Assembly (NCBI RefSeq): GCF_001279775.1 | Contig: NZ_LGDG01000225.1 | Location: 62,001 to 126,000, forward strand | Direction: 5' to 3' | From: Streptomyces sp. MMG1533 | GTDB lineage: Bacteria > Actinomycetota > Actinomycetes > Streptomycetales > Streptomycetaceae | Length of the DNA: 64,000 nucleotides | In this document: positions 57,640 to 64,000 of the stretch, one piece after another | How positions within the stretch are numbered: the first letter of the stretch is position 1 | Layout: the number at the start of each line of letters is the position of its first letter | The notes under the pieces: model-generated | What the model was told of the DNA's origin: nothing | Database searches by the model: none | What the model saw: only the letters and a program-made list of their open reading frames with translations | Position numbers and translations under genes: made by a program

Positions 57640-59883
57640 GTGAAACGACGCAGAACCGCCTTGCTCTCCCTGACGGCCCTGATGGGGGCGGCACTGGTGG
57701 GCCTCCCCGCCCCCGGGGCCGCCGCAGACGAGGTCGAACAGGTCAAGAACGGCACCTTCGACACCACCACCGCCCCCTGGTGGACCACCAGCAACGTCAC
57801 CGCGGGCCTGTCCGAGGGACAGCTCTGCGCGGACGTGCCGGGCGGCACCGCCAACCGCTGGGACGCCGCCGTCGGCCAGAACGACCTCACCCTGGTGAAG
57901 GGGGAGTCGTACAAGTTCTCCTTCACCGCGAACGGTTCGCCCGACGGACACGCCGTGCGCGCGATCGTCGGCCTGTCGGCGGCGCCGTACGACACCTACT
58001 TCGAGGTGACCCCGCAACTGAGCGTGTCGGGGAACGCGTACTCCTACACGTTCACTTCACCCGTCGACACCGCCCAGGGGCAGGTCGGCTTCCAACTCGG
58101 CGGCAGCGCCGACCCGTTCCGCTTCTGCATGGACGACGTGTCCCTGCTGGGCGGGGTGCCGCCCGAGGTGTACGAGCCCGACACCGGACCCCGGGTGCGC
58201 GTCAACCAGGTCGCCTATCTGCCCGCGGGCCCGAAGAACGCCACGCTGGTCACGGACGCGACCACGAAACTGCCCTGGCAGCTGAAGAACGCCGGTGGCG
58301 CGGTGGTCGCCCAGGGCTGGACCGTGCCGCGCGGCACCGACGCCTCCTCCGGGCAGAACGTCCACTCGATCGACTTCGGCGCCTACAAGAAGCAGGGCAC
58401 GGGCTTCACCCTGGTCGCCGACGGCGAGAGGGGCCGCCCCTTCGACATCGGCACGGGCGCCTACGAGAAGCTGCGCCTGGACGCCGCGAAGTACTACTAC
58501 ACGCAGCGCAGCGGCATCGCGATCCGCGACGACCTGCGCCCGGGCTACGCCCGCCCCGCCGGCCACGTCGACGTGGCGCCCAACCAGGGCGACTCGGACG
58601 TGCCGTGTCAGCCGGGCGTCTGCGACTACTCACTGGACGTCACCGGTGGCTGGTACGACGCCGGCGACCACGGCAAGTACGTCGTCAACGGCGGCATCTC
58701 CACCTGGGAACTGCTGAGCACCCACGAGCGCTCCCTGACGGCCCGCACCGGACAGCCGGCCAAGCTGGGCGACGGCTCGCTCGCCATCCCGGAGAGCGGC
58801 AACAAGGTGCCGGACATCCTCGACGAGGTCCGCTGGGAACTGGACTTCCTGCTGAAGATGCAGGTGCCGGACGGGCAACCGCTGGCCGGGATGGCCCACC
58901 ACAAGATCCACGACGAACAGTGGACCGGCCTGCCGCTGCTGCCCGGCGACGACCCGCAGAAGCGCGAACTGCACCCGCCGAGCACCCAGGCGACGCTGAA
59001 CCTGGCGGCGACGGCCGCGCAGGCGGCCCGGCTTTTCCGGCCCTACGACAAGGCGTTCGCGACGAAGGCCCTGGCCGCCGCACGCAAGGCCTGGAGCGCG
59101 GCCCTCGCCCACCCCGCGATGTACGCCGACCCCAACGACGGCATCGGCGGCGGCGCCTACCCCGACTCCGACGCCACGGACGAGTTCTACTGGGCGGCGG
59201 CCGAGCTGTATCTGACCACGGGGGAGAAGGCGTTCGCCGACCACGTTCTCGCCTCGCCCGTGCACACGGCCGACATCTTCGGCCCCCTCGGCTACGACTG
59301 GGCCAGGACGGCGGCAGCGGCCCGCCTCGACCTCGCGACCGTGCCGAGCAGACTGCCCGGCCGGGACAAGGTGAGGCAGTCGGTGATCAAGGGCGCGGAC
59401 CGCTACCTGACCACGCTCACGTCACAGGCCTACGGCATGCCGTACGCACCCGCCGACAACCTCTACGACTGGGGCTCCAACCACCAGATCCTGCACAACG
59501 CCGTCGTCATCGCCACCGCGTACGACATCAGCGGCGCCTCGAAGTACCGTGACGGGGCCGTCCAGAGCATGGACTACATCCTCGGCCGCAACGCGCTGAA
59601 CATGTCGTACGTGACCGGCTACGGCGAGGTCGACTCCCATAACCAGCACAGCCGTTGGTACGCCCACCAGCTCGACCCCGCCCTCCCGGCCCCGCCCGAC
59701 GGGACCCTCGCGGGCGGACCGAACTCGAGCATCCAGGACCCCTACGCACAGAGCAAACTCCAAGGCTGCGTCGGCCAGTTCTGCTACATCGACGACATCC
59801 AGTCCTGGTCGACCAACGAGCACACCATCAACTGGAACTCGGCCCTGACCCGGATGGCGTCCTTCGTGGCGGACCAGGGATAG
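57640..59883 (+). CDS. Secreted GH9 endoglucanase (cellulase) with CBM4/9-type module
   Basis: A 747-residue secreted cellulase. Signal peptide ~1-30. CBM4/9-like module ~33-170 ([12 protein letters not shown]). Ig-like CelD_N domain ~185-275 ([20 protein letters not shown]). The GH9 (alpha/alpha)6 barrel ~285-745 has [17 protein letters not shown] with catalytic Asp340 and Asp343, HSRWYAHQ and the general acid Glu727 in [11 protein letters not shown]. It hydrolyses beta-1,4-glucan. GTG 57640 follows TGAGGAGCC. The CebR box upstream fits cellulose induction. Its last 56 bases overlap the convergent cytochrome b gene. Confidence 0.95.
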   Translation: MKRRRTALLSLTALMGAALVGLPAPGAAADEVEQVKNGTFDTTTAPWWTTSNVTAGLSEGQLCADVPGGTANRWDAAVGQNDLTLVKGESYKFSFTANGSPDGHAVRAIVGLSAAPYDTYFEVTPQLSVSGNAYSYTFTSPVDTAQGQVGFQLGGSADPFRFCMDDVSLLGGVPPEVYEPDTGPRVRVNQVAYLPAGPKNATLVTDATTKLPWQLKNAGGAVVAQGWTVPRGTDASSGQNVHSIDFGAYKKQGTGFTLVADGERGRPFDIGTGAYEKLRLDAAKYYYTQRSGIAIRDDLRPGYARPAGHVDVAPNQGDSDVPCQPGVCDYSLDVTGGWYDAGDHGKYVVNGGISTWELLSTHERSLTARTGQPAKLGDGSLAIPESGNKVPDILDEVRWELDFLLKMQVPDGQPLAGMAHHKIHDEQWTGLPLLPGDDPQKRELHPPSTQATLNLAATAAQAARLFRPYDKAFATKALAAARKAWSAALAHPAMYADPNDGIGGGAYPDSDATDEFYWAAAELYLTTGEKAFADHVLASPVHTADIFGPLGYDWARTAAAARLDLATVPSRLPGRDKVRQSVIKGADRYLTTLTSQAYGMPYAPADNLYDWGSNHQILHNAVVIATAYDISGASKYRDGAVQSMDYILGRNALNMSYVTGYGEVDSHNQHSRWYAHQLDPALPAPPDGTLAGGPNSSIQDPYAQSKLQGCVGQFCYIDDIQSWSTNEHTINWNSALTRMASFVADQG

Positions 59884-61339
59884 GGGCGGGCGGCTCGTGC
59901 TCCACGAGTTCCCCGGGCCGCTCGTGGGCGGTCAGGGTGTGGAGCCGGGCCGGATCGAGCGGCTGGTGCACCTCGACGTACTCGCCGTGCGGCAGCCGCT
60001 TGATCACGCCGGTCTCGCGACCGTGCAACACCAGCTCCCTGTCCCGGAGTCGGAGCCCGAGGCAGATGCGCCGGGTGGCGACGAAGACGACCGCCGGGAC
60101 GACGAACACCGAGATCCGGACCGCCCACGTGACCGTGTTGATCGAGAGATGGAGACGGGTCGCCACGATGTCGTTGCCTCCGCCCGCCAGCAGGATCAGG
60201 TAGGCGCTGATCCAGGCCGCGCCGATCGCCGTGCGGACGGGCCGGTTGCGCGGGCGGTCGAGGAGGTGGTGCTCCCGCCGGTCGCCCGTGATCCGGGCCT
60301 CCAGGAACGGATATACGCCGATGAACAGCAGGAGGAGCGGGAAGACGACGATCGGGATCAGCACACCGAGGACGAGTGTGTGGCCCCACAGCGTGATCTC
60401 CCACCCCGGCATGATCCGGACCAGGCCCTCGGCGAAACCCAGATACCAGTCGGGCTGGGCGCCCGTCGAGACCTGGTCGGCGCGGAAGGGGCCGTACGCC
60501 CAGACGGGATTGATCGTCGCCACGGCCGCGATCAGCGCGAGCACCCCGAAGACGAGGAAGAAGAATCCGCCCGCCTTCGCCATGTACACCGGCATGAACG
60601 GGGCGCCGACGACGTTGCGTTCGGTCCGTCCGGGACCCGCGAACTGCGTGTGCTTGTGGTACACGACCAGCAGGAGGTGGGCCACCACGAGCGCCGCCAT
60701 GATGCCCGGGATCACCAGGACGTGCAGCGAGTAGAACCGGGCCACGATGTCGTGGCCCGGGAACTCGCCGCCGAACAGGAACATCGAGAGATACGTGCCC
60801 ACGATCGGGACCGACAGCAGGGCACCGTCGACGAACCTGAGCCCGGTGCCCGACAGCAGATCGTCCGGCAGCGAGTAGCCGAACAGGCCCTCGAAGAGGC
60901 CGAGGAACAGCAGCGCCCAGCCGAACAGCCAGTTGATCTCCCGCGGTTTGCGGAACGACCCCGTGAAGAAGTGCCGCATCATGTGCGTGAGCATCCCGGC
61001 CACGAAGACCAGCGCCGCCCAGTGGTGCAGCTGCCGGATCAGCAGGCCGCCACGCACGTCGAAGCTGATGTCCAGGGTGGAGGCGTACGCCTCGGACATG
61101 CGGACGCCGTTGAGCGGGGTGTAACTGCCGTGGTACGTCACCTCGTTCATCGACGGATGGAAGAAGAGCGTGAGCCACACGCCGGTGAGGATCAGGACGA
61201 GGAAGCTGTACAGACAGATCTCGCCGAGCAGGAAGGACCAGTGGTCGGGGAAGACCTTGCGCAGGTACCGCCTGCCGAGGGTGTGGATGCCGAGTCGGCC
61301 GTCGAACCAGTCGGCCACCCGCTCGCCCTTGCCTGTCAC
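59828..61339 (-). CDS. Cytochrome b subunit (QcrB-like), orphan copy
   Basis: A 503-residue cytochrome b. Eight or nine membrane helices. Heme b ligands are His105 with His119, and His206 with His221, in [20 protein letters not shown] and [20 protein letters not shown]. The quinol-site motif is PDWY (296-299), as in actinobacterial QcrB. The soluble Pro-rich tail ends [15 protein letters not shown]. No Rieske (qcrA) or cytochrome c (qcrC) gene is near. GTG 61339 overlaps the stop of the ECF41 sigma gene (GTGA), so the two are translationally coupled. The partner electron carriers are unknown; it may be a stress-inducible variant respiratory module. Confidence 0.92.
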   Translation of the reverse strand: MTGKGERVADWFDGRLGIHTLGRRYLRKVFPDHWSFLLGEICLYSFLVLILTGVWLTLFFHPSMNEVTYHGSYTPLNGVRMSEAYASTLDISFDVRGGLLIRQLHHWAALVFVAGMLTHMMRHFFTGSFRKPREINWLFGWALLFLGLFEGLFGYSLPDDLLSGTGLRFVDGALLSVPIVGTYLSMFLFGGEFPGHDIVARFYSLHVLVIPGIMAALVVAHLLLVVYHKHTQFAGPGRTERNVVGAPFMPVYMAKAGGFFFLVFGVLALIAAVATINPVWAYGPFRADQVSTGAQPDWYLGFAEGLVRIMPGWEITLWGHTLVLGVLIPIVVFPLLLLFIGVYPFLEARITGDRREHHLLDRPRNRPVRTAIGAAWISAYLILLAGGGNDIVATRLHLSINTVTWAVRISVFVVPAVVFVATRRICLGLRLRDRELVLHGRETGVIKRLPHGEYVEVHQPLDPARLHTLTAHERPGELVEHEPPAPIPGPPRRTPSGSGPSSS

Positions 61340-62280
61340 GTCTCCTCCCGGTGCACGTGTGTGAGCTTCTGGGGGTTCGTCACGATGTAGACGCCCGAGA
61401 CCTGGTCGCCCTCCGGGGTGAGGTCCATGACCATCACCGCGTACGGCGAGTCGCCGTCGAAGACCACCGCCGCGTCGTCGCCGTTGACGCGGCGGTAGCG
61501 CAGGTCGAGGTGGCGAGGGCCGTGCCGGCCCGCGTAGCCGGTGATGAGGCGGACGGCCTTGTCCCGGCCGTGCACCGGTCGCAGTCCCGCCGGTTTGCGC
61601 AAGCCCCCGCCGTCCGTCCACACCGTGACGTCCGGCGCCAGGATCTCCATCAGTTCCGCGATGTCCCCGCCGAGCGCGGCCCGCACGAACCGCTCGGTCG
61701 CCTCCCGTCGCACCCGCGGATGCGCCCGGTACAGCGGCCGCCGCGCGTGCACATGGGCCCGCGCGCGATGCGCCAGCTGCCGTACGGCCGCCGGGGTACG
61801 GTCGATGATCTCCGCGATCTCGGTGTGGGCGTACCCGAACACCTCGTTGAGCACGAACACCGCCCGTTCCAGCGGCGTGAGGGACTCCAGCACCACCAGC
61901 ATCGCCATCGACACGGCCTCGGCACGCAACGCCGGGTCCTCGGCCCCGTTGTCCTCTTCGGCGACCAGCGGCTCGGGCAGCCATGGGCCGACGTACGTCT
62001 CCCGGCGGCGGCTGATCGCGGCACGGCGGGACAGGGCGTGGTTGACGGCGATCCGGACGAGATACGCCCGCGGGTTGTCGATCCCGTCGAGTGAGCCGCC
62101 GCCGCGCCGCCCCGTCCACGACAACCAGGTCTCCTGCAGCACGTCCTCGGTGTCGGCGACACTGCCCAGCATGTTGTAGACGACGCCGAACAACAGCTCG
62201 CGATGTCCGACGAACAGACCGCCCGCGTCGACCGGTCTCCCCTCGGTCTCGGGAATGTCGGGAACGGACTGCTCGGACAT
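61336..62280 (-). CDS. ECF41-family sigma factor
   Basis: A 314-residue ECF sigma factor. Region 2: VVYNMLGSVADTEDVLQETW and IDNPRAYLVRIAVNHALSRR. The ECF41 linker hallmark YVGPWLPEPL is at 96-105. Region 4: FVLNEVFGYAHTEIAEIIDR. A C-terminal NTF2-like domain (~195-310) carries WTDGGGLRKP (ECF41 DGGGK region) and NPQKL (302-306; usually NPDKL). In ECF41 factors this domain replaces the anti-sigma protein and usually a redox (COE) gene is the target. Here the coupled neighbour is cytochrome b. A TGTCACA, the ECF41 -35 element, lies 56-62 bases upstream. Confidence 0.93.
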   Translation of the reverse strand: MSEQSVPDIPETEGRPVDAGGLFVGHRELLFGVVYNMLGSVADTEDVLQETWLSWTGRRGGGSLDGIDNPRAYLVRIAVNHALSRRAAISRRRETYVGPWLPEPLVAEEDNGAEDPALRAEAVSMAMLVVLESLTPLERAVFVLNEVFGYAHTEIAEIIDRTPAAVRQLAHRARAHVHARRPLYRAHPRVRREATERFVRAALGGDIAELMEILAPDVTVWTDGGGLRKPAGLRPVHGRDKAVRLITGYAGRHGPRHLDLRYRRVNGDDAAVVFDGDSPYAVMVMDLTPEGDQVSGVYIVTNPQKLTHVHREET

Positions 62281-62331
62281 GTGTGGGCCTCCCCAGTGGC
62301 TCGCTCACCACTACGAGGGCCGGCGGGGGCC

Positions 62332-62362
62332 GGAATGTGACATCAGGCCGGTGGAATGTGAC
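62332..62362 (-). promoter_or_regulatory. Direct repeat GTCACATTCC with ECF41-type -35 (TGTCACA)
   Basis: On the minus strand GTCACATTCC occurs at 62362-62353 and again 21 bases on, at 62341-62332. The second overlaps TGTCACA (62342-62336), the published -35 of ECF41 promoters. A CGTA (62315-62312) lies 20 bases beyond, which is farther than the usual CGTC -10. Autoregulation is likely, with the exact -10 unclear. Confidence 0.5.
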
Positions 62363-62373
62363 CCGCGTCTCAC

Positions 62374-63096
62374 CTAGGACGCGTCGTGGAAGACGATCCC
62401 CAGCGCGTGGCGGCGACCCGAGCGCACCACGCTGACCCCGTGCCGCATCGCCCCGGCCGACCAGCCCCGCCGGGTGCGCACCGGGCGGTCCCGGGTCGTG
62501 AAGACCAGCCCGTGACCTTGACGGAGCGCGGTCGCGGTGCCCCGGGACTGGGCGCGGGGACGCTGCTCCACCATCAGGAACTCGCCGCCCGTGTAGTCCG
62601 TGCCGTACTCGTCGAGGCCGACGACCACCTGGAGCGGGAAGAGCATCTCGCCGAACACGTCCCGGTGCAGCGCGTTCCAGTCGCCCTGCCCGTACCGCAG
62701 CAGGATCTGCGCCGAGCGGTCCTGCCCGGCCGCGTGACACCGCGCCAGCCACTCCTCGAGCGAGTCCGGCCAGGGTGCCGGCCGGCCGAGCCGGGCCGCC
62801 CAGTCGCGGGCGACGGGCAGCAGGCGCGGATAGAGCGCCGCGCGCAGGGCACTCACCGGCGCGGGCAGGTCGTGCGTGAAGTAGCGGTACTCCCCGGATC
62901 CGAACCGGTGCCGCGCCATGTCGACCGTGGTCCGGAACAGCTCCGGCTTCTCGTGGAGCGCCGCCAGATCACGGCATTCGGCGGGTGTCAGCAGCCGCCC
63001 GGTCGACGCGCAGCCGTGCTCGTCCAGTTCTGCGGCGAGCACGGTCCAGTCGGTGTCGGTGACCCGGCTGCGGGCCCGGTCGGTGGTGAGGGTCAT
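62374..63096 (-). CDS. 2-oxoglutarate/Fe(II)-dependent oxygenase
   Basis: A 240-residue 2OG oxygenase: LLRYGQGDWNALHRDVFGEM with the HxD iron ligands, LFPLQVVVGLDEYGTDYTGG, EFLMVEQRPRAQSRG and the distal His/Arg in MRHGVSVVRSGRRHALGIVF. The fold is the prolyl-hydroxylase/AlkB-like type found in many bacteria. Substrate unknown. ATG 63096 follows GAGGGGCGAGGTC. The ECF41 gene lies 93 bases downstream in the same direction. Confidence 0.85.
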   Translation of the reverse strand: MTLTTDRARSRVTDTDWTVLAAELDEHGCASTGRLLTPAECRDLAALHEKPELFRTTVDMARHRFGSGEYRYFTHDLPAPVSALRAALYPRLLPVARDWAARLGRPAPWPDSLEEWLARCHAAGQDRSAQILLRYGQGDWNALHRDVFGEMLFPLQVVVGLDEYGTDYTGGEFLMVEQRPRAQSRGTATALRQGHGLVFTTRDRPVRTRRGWSAGAMRHGVSVVRSGRRHALGIVFHDAS

Positions 63097-63279
63097 GACC
63101 TCGCCCCTCTGCTTCCTCGTCCTGTGCCGTTCGTGGTTTCCCGTCCACGAGTCTGCTGTCCCGTCCGCCCCGCGTCCGGCGGGAATCGGACACGGTGTTC
63201 CCGTCCTTCCGGTACCGGTGCGCCACCTGCTTGACCTGGGCATATTTACGAGTAAGTACCCGAGCGGTACCGTGAGGGC

Positions 63280-63525
63280 ATGCCAGCTCTCAACGTGGAG
63301 TTCAGCGACCGCGAGCTAGAGGACCTGCGGCAGATAGCCAAGGAGCGGGGTACGTCCATGAAGGCTCTCGTGCGGGAGGCGGCCGCCGCCGACATCGCCC
63401 GGCACCGAGCGCTGCAGGAGGGCGCGGAGGCGTTCCGCCGGTTCTTCGCGTCCCACGCCGACGAGTTCGCGGAGGCTTTCCCGGACGACGAACCGTCCGC
63501 CAAGGGCGAGGGGCGGGTCGCCTGA
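63280..63525 (+). CDS. Putative RHH-type antitoxin
   Basis: An 81-residue protein starting MPALNVEFSDRELEDLRQIA. The N-terminal beta strand (LNVEFSD) and two helices (ELEDLRQIAKERG, SMKALVREAAAADIARHRAL) fit a ribbon-helix-helix DNA-binding fold, followed by an acidic tail. It lies 3 bases before the Fic-like gene, the usual antitoxin-toxin order. It should bind its own promoter; a TTGACC -35-like element is at 63231-63236. Confidence 0.8.
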   Translation: MPALNVEFSDRELEDLRQIAKERGTSMKALVREAAAADIARHRALQEGAEAFRRFFASHADEFAEAFPDDEPSAKGEGRVA

Positions 63526-63528
63526 CTC

Positions 63529-63906
63529 ATGGCTCCCGTCGTTCACATCGACGTGCCCTGGCTGCTCCAGCGGCACGAAGAGGTCCTGCCCGAGCAGCCC
63601 ACGATCAACGACTTCTCCGCCTTAGTCGCCGCCGTCGCCCGGCACCGCGTCGACCCGCCCCGCCTCGGCGTGGACTCCGACCCGGCCTGGCGGGCAGCCG
63701 CGCTGCTGCACACCCTCGCCCTGCTCAAGCCGCTGCCGTCGGCCAACGCCCGCTTCGCCTGCGCGACAGCCGTGGCGTACATGTTCGTCAGCGGCGTCGG
63801 CATCGACCCGCCCTACGGCGCCCTCGTCGACCTCGCCCGCGACCTGATCTCCGGCAAGACGGACGTCTACGGCGCGGCCGACCGGCTGCGTTCCTGGCAG
63901 ATCTGA
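63529..63906 (+). CDS. Fic/Doc-family toxin-like protein with degenerate active site
   Basis: A 125-residue Doc-type protein. Helix WRAAALLHTLALLKPLPSAN aligns with the Fic core, but the HPFxxGNKR motif reads KPLPSANAR: the catalytic His is Lys67 and only Asn73 and Arg75 remain. AMP-transfer or phosphorylation by the standard mechanism is unlikely. The C-terminal half (VSGVGIDPPYGALVDLARDL) is typical of Streptomyces Doc-like proteins. Leu32 is a TTA codon (63622-63624), so translation should depend on bldA. In an operon with the antitoxin-like gene. Confidence 0.85.
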   Translation: MAPVVHIDVPWLLQRHEEVLPEQPTINDFSALVAAVARHRVDPPRLGVDSDPAWRAAALLHTLALLKPLPSANARFACATAVAYMFVSGVGIDPPYGALVDLARDLISGKTDVYGAADRLRSWQI

Positions 63907-63941
63907 CGCTCCCCGGGTGCCGGCCCGCCGCCCGCCCCCGG

Positions 63942-63980
63942 GGCCGCCGGCCGAGGGCGGGAGGAACGGGGCCGGCGGCC
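63942..63980. terminator. Hairpin, 11-bp perfect stem after the Fic-like gene
   Basis: GGCCGCCGGCC pairs with GGCCGGCGGCC over a 17-base loop, 36 bases after the stop. The last 94 bases of the window hold no gene. Confidence 0.65.
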
Positions 63981-64000
63981 GACTTCGCGCAGGAGAGCCG

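Overview
The window looks like a chromosomal segment of a Streptomyces species. It is very GC-rich with strong GC3 codon bias, purine-rich Shine-Dalgarno sites and frequent GTG starts. It also carries markers typical of the genus: a complete conservon (cvnABCDE), an ECF41 sigma factor, a CebR-type cellulose operator, a second EF-Tu gene and rare TTA codons (the bldA signal). I saw no tRNA, rRNA, CRISPR array, insertion sequence or phage gene.

Layout. 0-5.7 kb: a mosaic of gene remnants (unknown C-terminus, antisense LuxR tail, tail of a CYP102-type reductase), a phosphotransferase, a ROK regulator, an epimerase, a VanX-like dipeptidase and an SDR remnant. 5.7-13 kb: FUSC exporter, HAD phosphatase, PHP protein, a frameshifted SDR, a secreted GH16 glucanase with a ricin-type lectin domain, VanZ and DUF4230 membrane proteins. 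13-19 kb: a P450 and a translation-linked island (ribosomal-protection GTPase, unusual PRPP synthetase, extra EF-Tu), then a STAS protein. 19-26 kb: MarR with aldehyde and alcohol dehydrogenases, a quinone oxidoreductase facing a GlxA-type regulator, a lipoprotein, and a TetR-DUF1304 pair. 26-32 kb: the conservon followed by a convergent class I terpene cyclase. 32-45 kb: small metabolic genes, a CDF transporter, a P450-ferredoxin operon, an ECF sigma factor facing an azoreductase, a TetR with a divergent DUF1348 gene, an aldo-keto reductase, and a PhyH dioxygenase facing an AraC regulator. 45-54 kb: a signalling block with a membrane ECF sigma/zinc-finger/lectin fusion, an ArsB-type permease, a DUF4232 lipoprotein, a Ser/Thr kinase facing an ECF sigma factor, and a PAS-GAF-PP2C-ATPase protein. 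54-60 kb: secreted GH2 and GH9 glycosidases, the latter behind a perfect CebR box. 60-64 kb: a cytochrome b gene translationally coupled to an ECF41 sigma gene, a 2OG dioxygenase, and an antitoxin/Fic-like pair.

How genes work together. Several regulators sit beside matching palindromes, so their targets can be predicted from sequence: ROK (own gene and the distant GH16 gene), MarR (own gene and ALDH-ADH), TetR at 25.2 kb, TetR at 40.4 kb, the GlxA-type regulator, and CebR for GH9. The most unusual parts are the one-piece sigma/anti-sigma/lectin protein at 45.5 kb, the ECF41-cytochrome b pair at 60-62 kb, the conservon whose P450 lacks the ExxR arginine and which neighbours a terpene cyclase, and the translation-factor/PRPP island at 14-19 kb.
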